The translations under genes were made by a program, and so were the position numbers. DNA of 64,000 bases, from contig NZ_QVQV01000002.1 of assembly GCF_003429005.1 (NCBI RefSeq), positions 779,700-843,699 of the forward strand, given 5' to 3'. Each line of letters begins with the position of its first letter. The first letter of the stretch is position 1. The notes beneath the pieces were generated by a model. That model made no database searches, was not told the DNA's origin, and saw only the letters and a list, made by a program, of their open reading frames with translations. Shown piece after piece: positions 57,749-64,000 of this stretch. Source of the stretch: Paraburkholderia sp. DHOC27 (GTDB lineage: Bacteria > Pseudomonadota > Gammaproteobacteria > Burkholderiales > Burkholderiaceae).

Positions 57749-58720
57749 ATGAATTATCGTCGTCTCGGCCGCTCAGGCCTGCAGGTCAGTGAACTATCCA
57801 TCGGGTCGTGGGTAACGTACGGCAACCAGGTCGATCGGCGCGCCGCGCGCGAGTCACTGGCGGCGGCCCGCGACGCTGGGGTCAATTTCTTCGACAATGC
57901 CGAGGTCTACGCTGGCGGCCAGTCTGAAGAGATCATGGGTCAGGCGCTGAAGGAACTGGACTGGCCGCGCATCAGCTACGTGGTGTCGACCAAATTCTTC
58001 TGGGGTCTGCAGGAAGCGCCTAACCAGTACCACACGCTGAACCGCAAGTATTTGCTGAATGCCATCGACGCCTCGCTGCAGCGTCTGCAGCTGGACTATG
58101 TGGATCTGGTGTTCTGCCATCGCCCGGACCCGAACACGCCGGTCGAGGAGACCGTCTGGGCGATGAGCGACATGATCACGCGCGGCAAGGCGCTGTACTG
58201 GGGCACCTCCGAATGGAGCGCCGACGAGATCCGCGCCGCTTACGACATCGCGGAGCGGCATCACCTGCATAAGCCGGTCATGGAGCAGCCGCAGTACAAC
58301 CTGTTCCATCGCAAGCGCGTCGAAGAGGAATACAAGCGGCTGTACGAGGACATCGGGCTCGGCCTGACCACGTGGAGCCCGCTGGCGTCGGGCCTGCTGA
58401 CCGGCAAGTATCGCGACGGCGTGCCGGCGGACAGCCGCGCGCAACTGCAAGGCTACGACTGGCTGCGCAAGCAGGTCACGGATGCGGGCAAGAACGGCGT
58501 GGTCGGCAAGCTCGGCAACGTCGCCGACGAACTGGGTTGCACGGTCGGCCAACTGGCCATTGCATGGATCCTGAAGAATCCGCATGTCAGCACCGTCATC
58601 ACCGGCGCGTCGCGCGTCGAGCAGATTGCAGAAAACATGAAGTCGCAAGAGGTGGCCGAGAAGATCACGCCGGAGATCAAACTGAAGATCGAAGAGATCG
58701 TCGGCGACGCGTATCAGTGA
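57749..58720 (+). CDS. Aldo/keto reductase (voltage-gated K+ channel beta subunit-like)
   Basis: A 323-residue cytoplasmic aldo/keto reductase. Asp/Tyr in [14 protein letters not shown], Lys in VVSTKFFWG, His in [32 protein letters not shown] is the cofactor loop of the Kv-beta/YghZ branch. AAGGAG precedes the ATG at 57749. The substrate aldehyde is unknown. No signal peptide, in contrast to the other aldo/keto reductase here. Confidence 0.9.
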   Translation: MNYRRLGRSGLQVSELSIGSWVTYGNQVDRRAARESLAAARDAGVNFFDNAEVYAGGQSEEIMGQALKELDWPRISYVVSTKFFWGLQEAPNQYHTLNRKYLLNAIDASLQRLQLDYVDLVFCHRPDPNTPVEETVWAMSDMITRGKALYWGTSEWSADEIRAAYDIAERHHLHKPVMEQPQYNLFHRKRVEEEYKRLYEDIGLGLTTWSPLASGLLTGKYRDGVPADSRAQLQGYDWLRKQVTDAGKNGVVGKLGNVADELGCTVGQLAIAWILKNPHVSTVITGASRVEQIAENMKSQEVAEKITPEIKLKIEEIVGDAYQ

Positions 58721-58956
58721 TTGGCGTCGCCGCGCATCTTGCGCGGCGCGTCACGTACGGAATGCGGCCGGCGTGATCAGTGTGGATCGGGCACCGGGCT
58801 GGCGCGGGTCGGCCCGGTCCTGCCGCGCAGGCTCGCGTACAATACGCGACCACCTTGCATCTGCACACCGGTCGCGCCGTGCCGCACTTCTGCACGGGCG
58901 GTCCCATCTTCGGGGTCGCACTGACCGGCACGCCCTCTTTCGAGTCTCACCTGATC

Positions 58957-59802
58957 ATGCTCAGTTACCGTCACGCCTTTCATGCAGGCAATCACGCCGA
59001 CGTTTTGAAGCACGCCGTCGTCGTGCAGTTGTTGCGCTATCTCGCCCAGAAAGACAAGGCGTACTGGTATATCGACACGCACGCGGGCGCCGGCGTGTAT
59101 TCGCTGACGGATGGCTATGCCACGAAAACCGGCGAGTTCGAGACCGGCATCGGCAAGCTGTGGGGACGTAACGACCTGCCGCCGATGCTGGCCGATTACG
59201 TCGACGAAGTGGCCGCGCTCAACGCGGACGGCAATCTCAGGTTCTATCCCGGCTCGCCTTATCTCGCCTGGCGCCTGATGCGCGAGCAGGACCGCATGCG
59301 GCTGTTCGAATTGCACAGCACGGAGATCGACGTGTTGCAGCACAATTTCCGCGATGCGGGCCGGCGCGCCATGCTCTATGCAGGTGACGGCTTCGATGGC
59401 GTGAAAGCATTGTTGCCCCCGCCGCCACGGCGCGCGCTGATGCTGGTCGATCCGTCGTTCGAAGACAAGCGTGACTACTCACGCACGCTGAATTGTGTCG
59501 AGGAAAGCCTGAAGCGTTTCGCGACCGGCACCTACGCGGTCTGGTATCCGCAGGTGACTCGCCTCGAATCGCAACGCTTTCCGGATCAGTTGAAGAAGTT
59601 GCAGGAGCGCAACTGGTTGCATGTCTCGCTGACAGTAAGCAACCCGCCCACGGATGGCTTCGGGCTCTTCGGTAGCGGCATGTTCATTCTCAACCCGCCC
59701 TACACGCTGGCCAAAACGTTGAAGGAAACCATGCCCTGGCTGGTTCAGGCGCTCGGCCAGGACAAGGCAGCGCAGTTCAAGCTCGAACATCGAGGCGATT
59801 GA
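58957..59802 (+). CDS. rlmJ: 23S rRNA (adenine(2030)-N6)-methyltransferase RlmJ
   Basis: A 281-residue methyltransferase. The SYRHAFHAGNHADVLKH opening, DTHAGAGVYSL, the catalytic motif DPSFEDK and NPPYTL are family marks. ATG at 58957 is chosen by family start; a frame opening near 58780 extends it without similarity. It modifies 23S rRNA during ribosome assembly. Confidence 0.93.
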   Translation: MLSYRHAFHAGNHADVLKHAVVVQLLRYLAQKDKAYWYIDTHAGAGVYSLTDGYATKTGEFETGIGKLWGRNDLPPMLADYVDEVAALNADGNLRFYPGSPYLAWRLMREQDRMRLFELHSTEIDVLQHNFRDAGRRAMLYAGDGFDGVKALLPPPPRRALMLVDPSFEDKRDYSRTLNCVEESLKRFATGTYAVWYPQVTRLESQRFPDQLKKLQERNWLHVSLTVSNPPTDGFGLFGSGMFILNPPYTLAKTLKETMPWLVQALGQDKAAQFKLEHRGD

Positions 59803-59969
59803 ACGGCTGAAATCGGCGGTCGAGATTCAGGTCGCGTGCGCATTCAGGTGTTCATACGCACTGGCACGCACTGGCACGCTCTGACAGGCACTAACGCGCG
59901 CTCATGCTGCGATATCGCCCGTCTGGCTGATTGCTCGTCCGCCGGGGTGCACCCGTTCTCAGCCAGGCG

Positions 59970-60335
59970 TTACTGTGATGGTGATACCGAACGCGGTTGC
60001 GGCCTGGGATTTGGTGCCGACGTTCCCCCGCCGTTCCCGCCGGGCAACTGGATATAAGGCGCGACGATGATCGGCGTCGACGAATTCGGCGTCAGTTCGG
60101 TAGGGCTGGCAATCGGCTGCGCCTCTACGATGCGTTGATGCGAAAGCGGCGCAGTCTGCAACACGGTGCCTTTGTGGCCGTCGCTAATGCCGTGCTGCGT
60201 GTCGAGGATCTCGGGTTGCCCGGCGCTTGCAGATGCCGCAAACGCAGCGGACGCCAACGTCAGCATCGAGAGGACGGCGAACAGCCCAGGCGCGAACGCG
60301 CCCTTCTTTGAGCGAATCAGACGGACTGGAAGCAT
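59970..60335 (-). CDS. Hypothetical secreted protein
   Basis: A 121-residue protein with basic N-terminus and signal peptide (GLFAVLSMLTLASAAFAASA). The mature part is Pro/Ser/Gly-rich, without domains, ending PNPRPQPRSVSPSQ. No family recognised. Cleavage near FAASA is expected. Function unknown. Confidence 0.6.
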   Translation of the reverse strand: MLPVRLIRSKKGAFAPGLFAVLSMLTLASAAFAASASAGQPEILDTQHGISDGHKGTVLQTAPLSHQRIVEAQPIASPTELTPNSSTPIIVAPYIQLPGGNGGGTSAPNPRPQPRSVSPSQ

Positions 60336-60650
60336 GAGCGGTGGACCGGGTTAGTTGTGAGAATGCCGGGTTACGCAAAAAACGCTTTACCTTACCGCGG
60401 TGGCAAGGTTCAAGCTAGTCCACATTGACCGGTTCGCAACAGCCAATGGCCGCTTCATACGTGGAAGGTTGCTGGAACGTAGGGCGGTGGCGCGCAAACT
60501 GAAGGCGCCAGATGTGACAAAGCCCCGTCGATACGGGGCTTGACGCTTTATTACTGCAACCGCGGCAACCGCGCGCTCCGGAAACGGATCTTGTGGGAGC
60601 AAGCTGCGTTATTGCTGAACTGACGTACGACGACCGCTTACTTCCGGTTT
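60336..60650. other. Intergenic region between hypothetical secreted gene and DUF3563 gene
   Basis: This 315-base gap holds the hairpin at 60520-60541, which may end the DUF3563 transcript. Otherwise nothing convincing is visible. Confidence 0.45.
60520..60541 (-). terminator. Hairpin, possible terminator for the DUF3563 gene
   Basis: Stem AAGCCCCGT (60520-60528) with ACGGGGCTT (60533-60541), 4-base loop. On the minus strand only a short T-run (TTTG) follows, so termination would be weak. Confidence 0.45.
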
Positions 60651-60797
60651 TTACAGCGTGTAGCCGTTCGTTTCGAGCGAGCGGATACGTTGTTCGAGTT
60701 GGACGATGTCCGACGAAGACGCGAGGTAGGCTTCACGACGGCTACGTTCGGCGGTTTCAAACCAGGTGCTTAGCTTTTCGACGAGATATGCAAACAT
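60651..60797 (-). CDS. DUF3563 small protein
   Basis: A 48-residue protein, MFAYLVEKLSTWFETAERSR through to YTL at the C-terminus, with the family features AYL-EKLS, AE-SRREAYLASSSDIVQLEQRIRSLE. It is the short DUF3563 family common in Burkholderia. GGAG lies upstream of the ATG at 60797. Function unknown. A TATAAT on the minus strand (60876-60881) could be its -10 element. Confidence 0.85.
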   Translation of the reverse strand: MFAYLVEKLSTWFETAERSRREAYLASSSDIVQLEQRIRSLETNGYTL

Positions 60798-61090
60798 GAT
60801 GTTCTCCAAGGATCAAAAAATTGAATCCCCGGTGGATTCGACATCAGGGATTACCCTTAAAAAGGGTTAACCCGCATTATAGGCTTATGGTGCAACCTTG
60901 CTAGTGAAATGCCCGAATACCGTGCATTCCGTTTTGGAATGGTGCATTCACAGAGCGCGAATAAGCCGTTGATTTTTCGCGCAATTAGCAGAGAAATGCC
61001 CTACAGCCATCGCCTCCAATGAGTTTTTAGCACCATATAGGTGCATTTTGAATGCTTGGCCGGCGCGCTATTCCGGTTGCACCTCTGGCT
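60798..61090. other. Upstream region of DUF3563 gene
   Basis: It contains overlapping self-complementary elements: ACCCTT/AAGGGT (60853-60867) and GGGTTAACCC (60864-60873), which cannot both form. They lie upstream of the DUF3563 start and may lie in its 5' leader. The rest is AT-richer sequence with no gene. Confidence 0.4.
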
Positions 61091-61513
61091 TCAGTGCGCA
61101 TGGCAAGCTTGAGCATCCGAAGCGTCAGGGTCGGCAAGACCTTCGATGATTGGGCAATCCGGCCGTGCATCCCCGTGACAGTGATCAGCGAGATGAGACA
61201 ACGTATCCCGCATTTCCGTGAGTTCTGCGATCCGGCGGTCGAGATCCGCAACATGCTCGAGCGCGATGGCTTTCACTTCGGCGCTGGCACGCGAGCGGTC
61301 CTGCCACAGAGCCAGCAGACGACGAATGTCCTCGACCAGAAATCCGAGGCGCCGCGCCTGACGGATAAAGCGCAACGAATGCACTTCCTGCGCTCCGTAG
61401 ACGCGATACCCGGCCGTCGTGCGAGCTTTCGCCGACAGCAAGCCCACACTTTCGTAGTAGCGAATCATCTTCGCCGTGACGCCCGATGCGCGGGCCGCTT
61501 CACCAATGTTCAT
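61091..61513 (-). CDS. MerR-family copper-type regulator (CueR-like)
   Basis: A 140-residue MerR-family regulator. The DNA-binding part is NIGEAARASGVTAKMIRYYESVGLL, followed by a long dimerisation helix and the metal loop CHGDARPDC (Cys-x7-Cys), the CueR pattern for Cu(I). AAGGAAAG precedes the ATG at 61513. It is divergent from the copper chaperone gene with a dyad operator between. Confidence 0.88.
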   Translation of the reverse strand: MNIGEAARASGVTAKMIRYYESVGLLSAKARTTAGYRVYGAQEVHSLRFIRQARRLGFLVEDIRRLLALWQDRSRASAEVKAIALEHVADLDRRIAELTEMRDTLSHLADHCHGDARPDCPIIEGLADPDASDAQACHAH

Positions 61514-61554
61514 GGCTGCTTTCCTTGATTCTTCAGTCTGTCGGTCGATGCTAC

Positions 61555-61575
61555 ACCTTCCCACGATGGGAAGCT
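61555..61575. promoter_or_regulatory. CueR-type dyad operator
   Basis: ACCTTCCCA (61555-61563) and TGGGAAGCT (61567-61575) form a dyad with a 3-base spacer and one mismatch. This resembles CueR-type operators. It sits between the regulator and the chaperone gene, 74 bases before the latter. Confidence 0.6.
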
Positions 61576-61648
61576 CAGCACTCAGGTGCGTGCCGGCGGG
61601 CATAATTCAACCCACGTAATCAGCACGTTTTCTCAAAGGTACATTCAG

Positions 61649-61852
61649 ATGACGATCGAATTTCAGGTAGAAGGCATGAGTTGCCAGCATTGCGTCGCGG
61701 CAGTTACCAATGCCATTCGCGAACACGACGCGTCGGCGCAGGTCAGCGTCGATCTCGCCACGGGCCGCGTCGCGGTCGATTCGACGCAATCGACCGAAGC
61801 GTTGAAGGCCGCCATCGACGAGGCCGGTTATACCGTCACGGCCGGTGGCTGA
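61649..61852 (+). CDS. copZ: Copper chaperone / heavy-metal-associated domain protein (CopZ-like)
   Basis: A 67-residue HMA domain with the MxCxxC motif, MSCQHC. The rest (EAGYTVTAGG end) is a full HMA fold. It probably carries Cu(I) to a copper ATPase; none is encoded in the window. Divergent from the CueR-like gene with a shared operator. Confidence 0.9.
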   Translation: MTIEFQVEGMSCQHCVAAVTNAIREHDASAQVSVDLATGRVAVDSTQSTEALKAAIDEAGYTVTAGG

Positions 61853-61865
61853 GCGAGGAGAGCGC

Positions 61866-62801
61866 ATGTTCAAGGTTGCCGTGCTCGGTGCGTCCGGCTT
61901 GCTGGGACGTGCGCTGGCTGACGAACTGGCGCTGCAACCGGACTGGCAGGTGGTCTCGACCGCGTTCCGGCGCGCGGGGTCGCAGCTGATAGCGCTGGAC
62001 ATCCGCGATGCTCAGGCGGTTGCGCAGTTTATCGAGCGCGAGGCGCCCGACGCCGTGGTCGTCGCGGCGGCCGAACGGCGTCCGGATGTCTGCGAGCATG
62101 ATCCGGCGCTCGCCCGTGCGTTGAATGTGGATGCCGTGCGTTATGTGGCCCAGGCGGCGGCACGACGCGGCGCGTGGGTGCTGTCCATCTCCACGGACTA
62201 CGTGTTCGACGGTTCGCAGCCGCCCTATCGCTACGATGCCCGGCCCTCGCCGCTCAATGCGTACGGCCGCAGCAAGCTGGACGGCGAACGCGCGCTCGCC
62301 GAGACGACCGCGTTCGGTTGCGTGCTGCGTTTGCCGCTGCTGTACGGCCCGATCGTGGACTGGACTGAATCCGCGGTGACCAGCCTCGTGCCGGCCATCG
62401 CCGCGTCGGCGCACGGCACGGCTGATACGAAGCCCGCTGTCATGGACGCATGGGCGATTCGCTATCCGACGTTCACACCCGATGTGGCGTTCGTGATTCG
62501 TCAGATGCTCGAACATCATGCGCGCGGTGAAGCGATCAACGGCATCGCGCAGTGGTCGGGCGAGGAGCCGATGACGAAGTATGAGATTGCATTACGGCTT
62601 GCCGAGGCGCTGCAACTCGGCGAGGCGAGACTCACACCGCAATACACGCCGACGGATGCGACGCCACGTCCGCACAACTGTCATCTGGATTCGAGCCGTC
62701 TAGAAGCGCTCGGCATCGGACGCCGTACGCGTTTCGACACGGCCATTCGCGAGGTGCTGGTGAAGTTTCCGTGGCCCGGTGACGCTGCCGGGTCGTCGTG
62801 A
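61866..62801 (+). CDS. NAD(P)-dependent RmlD-like sugar-nucleotide reductase family protein
   Basis: A 311-residue extended-SDR protein resembling RmlD (dTDP-4-dehydrorhamnose reductase). GASGLLGRAL is the cofactor motif, STDYVFDGSQPPY and YGRSKLDGE contain the catalytic Tyr/Lys. No rhamnose genes are nearby, so a related role such as MAT2B-like reductase is possible. GAGGAG precedes the ATG; the gene starts 13 bases after copZ. Confidence 0.75.
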   Translation: MFKVAVLGASGLLGRALADELALQPDWQVVSTAFRRAGSQLIALDIRDAQAVAQFIEREAPDAVVVAAAERRPDVCEHDPALARALNVDAVRYVAQAAARRGAWVLSISTDYVFDGSQPPYRYDARPSPLNAYGRSKLDGERALAETTAFGCVLRLPLLYGPIVDWTESAVTSLVPAIAASAHGTADTKPAVMDAWAIRYPTFTPDVAFVIRQMLEHHARGEAINGIAQWSGEEPMTKYEIALRLAEALQLGEARLTPQYTPTDATPRPHNCHLDSSRLEALGIGRRTRFDTAIREVLVKFPWPGDAAGSS

Positions 62802-62886
62802 GTTCTGACGCGCCCGTTGTGGCATCTGGCTGAACATCGCGGCCCCGGCAAACCATGCCGGGCCGCGAAGCGAAAACCACGCAACC

Positions 62887-64000
62887 TCAGCAAAAATCCC
62901 TGCTTTGCGACTGCAATCCACCCAGCAGATGCGACATATCAACCAGCCGCTGCGCAACGAGGTGCCGCACTTCCCCTTCACACTGCCAGACGCCATACAC
63001 CGCGAGCAGCGACGCCCCCAACACTTCCTTACGCTGCCGCTCGAGCAAACTCGGCCATACGATCACATTGACGTTGCCGGTTTCATCTTCAATCGTCACG
63101 AAGATCACTCCTTTGGCTGTGCCCGGCCGCTGCCGCACCGTGACGATTCCGCAAGCGCGCGCCAGACGTCCATCAGGATAGCTGCGCAGCGTCGCGGCCG
63201 GCATCAGCCGGTTGGCCAGTAGTTGCGGGCGCAACAATTCAAGCGGATGACGCCCTAGCGTAAGTCCCACCGAGCGATAATCCGCGACGATATCGTTCGC
63301 TTCGGACGGCGCGCCCAGTTCCGGTGTCTCATCCTGCACGGCAGCAATGGCCAGCATGTCCTTGTCGGGCACCGCGGCGACCGAATGCCACAATGCTTCG
63401 CGGCGATTGCCTGCAAGCGATGCCAGCGCATTCGCGTCGGCCAGCACGTGCAGATCGTGGCGGTTGAGTTGCGCGCGGCGCGCCAGGTCCTGCACGTTTT
63501 TGAACGGCCGCACCGCACGCGAAATCTCGATGCGCTCTGCAGCACCATCTTTCATGCCGCGCAGCAAAGATAGTCCGAGTCGAACCGCCGGCCGCGCAAC
63601 GCCTTCGACCGGTTCGAGCGTCGAATCCCAGCCACTGATCGCCACATCCACCGGCAACACCCTGACGTCATGCCGCTGCGCGTCCTGCACGAGTTGCGAC
63701 GGCGAATAAAACCCCATAGGCTGGCTGTTGAGCATGGCCGTGAGAAACGCCTCGGGCTCGTGGCACTTCAGCCAACTGCTCGCATAGACGAGCAACGCGA
63801 AACTCGCCGCGTGGCTCTCCGGAAAACCATACTCACCGAAACCTTTGATCTGCTCGAAGATCGCTTCGGCGAAGCTGCGCTCGTAATTACGCTCCTCCAT
63901 CCCTTTGATAATGCGGTCGTAGTATTTCTCCAGCCCACCCTTGCGCTTCCATGCGGCCATCGAGCGGCGCAGTTCATCGGCTTCGCCTGGCGTGAAGCCG
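62887..64000 (-). CDS. dnaE2: Error-prone DNA polymerase DnaE2, C-terminal part (5' end beyond window edge)
   Basis: The open frame enters at the right edge and ends at 62887, covering 371 residues. GFTPGEADELRRSMAAWKRKGGL, GFPESHAASFALLVYASSWLKCHEP and YSPSQLVQDAQRHDV are DnaE2/ImuC marks, and the OB-like C-terminal region (GVIFVTIEDETGNVNVIVWP) follows. This alpha-subunit-like polymerase takes part in SOS mutagenesis with ImuA/ImuB. Those genes would lie beyond the edge, upstream. Confidence 0.93.
   Translation of the reverse strand, partial: GFTPGEADELRRSMAAWKRKGGLEKYYDRIIKGMEERNYERSFAEAIFEQIKGFGEYGFPESHAASFALLVYASSWLKCHEPEAFLTAMLNSQPMGFYSPSQLVQDAQRHDVRVLPVDVAISGWDSTLEPVEGVARPAVRLGLSLLRGMKDGAAERIEISRAVRPFKNVQDLARRAQLNRHDLHVLADANALASLAGNRREALWHSVAAVPDKDMLAIAAVQDETPELGAPSEANDIVADYRSVGLTLGRHPLELLRPQLLANRLMPAATLRSYPDGRLARACGIVTVRQRPGTAKGVIFVTIEDETGNVNVIVWPSLLERQRKEVLGASLLAVYGVWQCEGEVRHLVAQRLVDMSHLLGGLQSQSRDFC

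Overview
The window is GC-rich, densely coded chromosomal DNA of a betaproteobacterium, most likely Burkholderiaceae of the Paraburkholderia/Caballeronia type. Family content supports this: DUF3563 and DUF4148 proteins, divergent LysR regulators in several places, an FtrABCD-type iron importer, PHB-related genes and a DnaE2 polymerase. I see no insertion sequence, prophage, integrase, CRISPR array or rRNA. There is one tRNA, tRNA-Ser(GGA). The species call is inference from gene families only.

Left part (1-17.5 kb). The window opens inside a very large UvrA gene on the minus strand. It holds one whole UvrA unit fused in frame to the start of a second one, and a LexA-type box lies upstream. 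An SSB-like gene follows, then two back-to-back LysR/short-chain dehydrogenase divergent pairs. Next come a DUF4238-like protein, a Tat-exported amidase, a cardiolipin-synthase-like phospholipase D protein, two MFS transporters, an orphan PstS-like binding protein and a lysine/alanine-rich histone-like protein. The last has a 26-bp near-perfect palindrome upstream.

Catabolic operon (17.8-27.4 kb, minus strand). Nine co-directional genes encode a GntR/UTRA regulator, an MtnK-type sugar kinase, an MtnA-type isomerase, a class II aldolase, a ribose-type ABC transporter (lipoprotein binding protein, double ATPase, permease) and a DhaK/DhaL kinase pair. A perfect 22-bp palindrome sits just upstream of the regulator. 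The kinase-isomerase-aldolase trio is the core of the DHAP shunt for 5-methylthioribose or 5-deoxyribose. Here it is joined to a dedicated importer and an extra ketose kinase. This is the strongest candidate for a poorly described system in the window.

Middle part (27.5-46.5 kb). There is a Tat-exported aldo/keto reductase, a YbaK-type tRNA deacylase, small proteins and a RibD-C reductase. An acetate module follows (acs, DUF4212, and a sodium/solute symporter carrying an EF-hand-like loop). Then come UPF0114, class I fumarase and bacterioferritin, murI, and an iron block: Fur-boxed bfd, a 20-residue membrane micropeptide, tonB, exbB and exbD. LysR/pirin, OsmC and SRPBCC genes close the stretch.

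Right part (46.6-64 kb). Iron genes continue with Fur-boxed hemP, ftrABCD and an HbpS/GlcG-type gene. They are followed by uvrB, an aromatic aminotransferase, a 3-hydroxybutyrate dehydrogenase/patatin operon, an aldo/keto reductase, rlmJ, small proteins and a CueR-like regulator with a copper chaperone. An RmlD-like reductase and the C-terminal part of dnaE2, cut by the window edge, end the window. Two themes recur: DNA repair and SOS (uvrA, ssb-like, uvrB, dnaE2) and iron supply (bfr, bfd, tonB-exbBD, hemP, ftrABCD).
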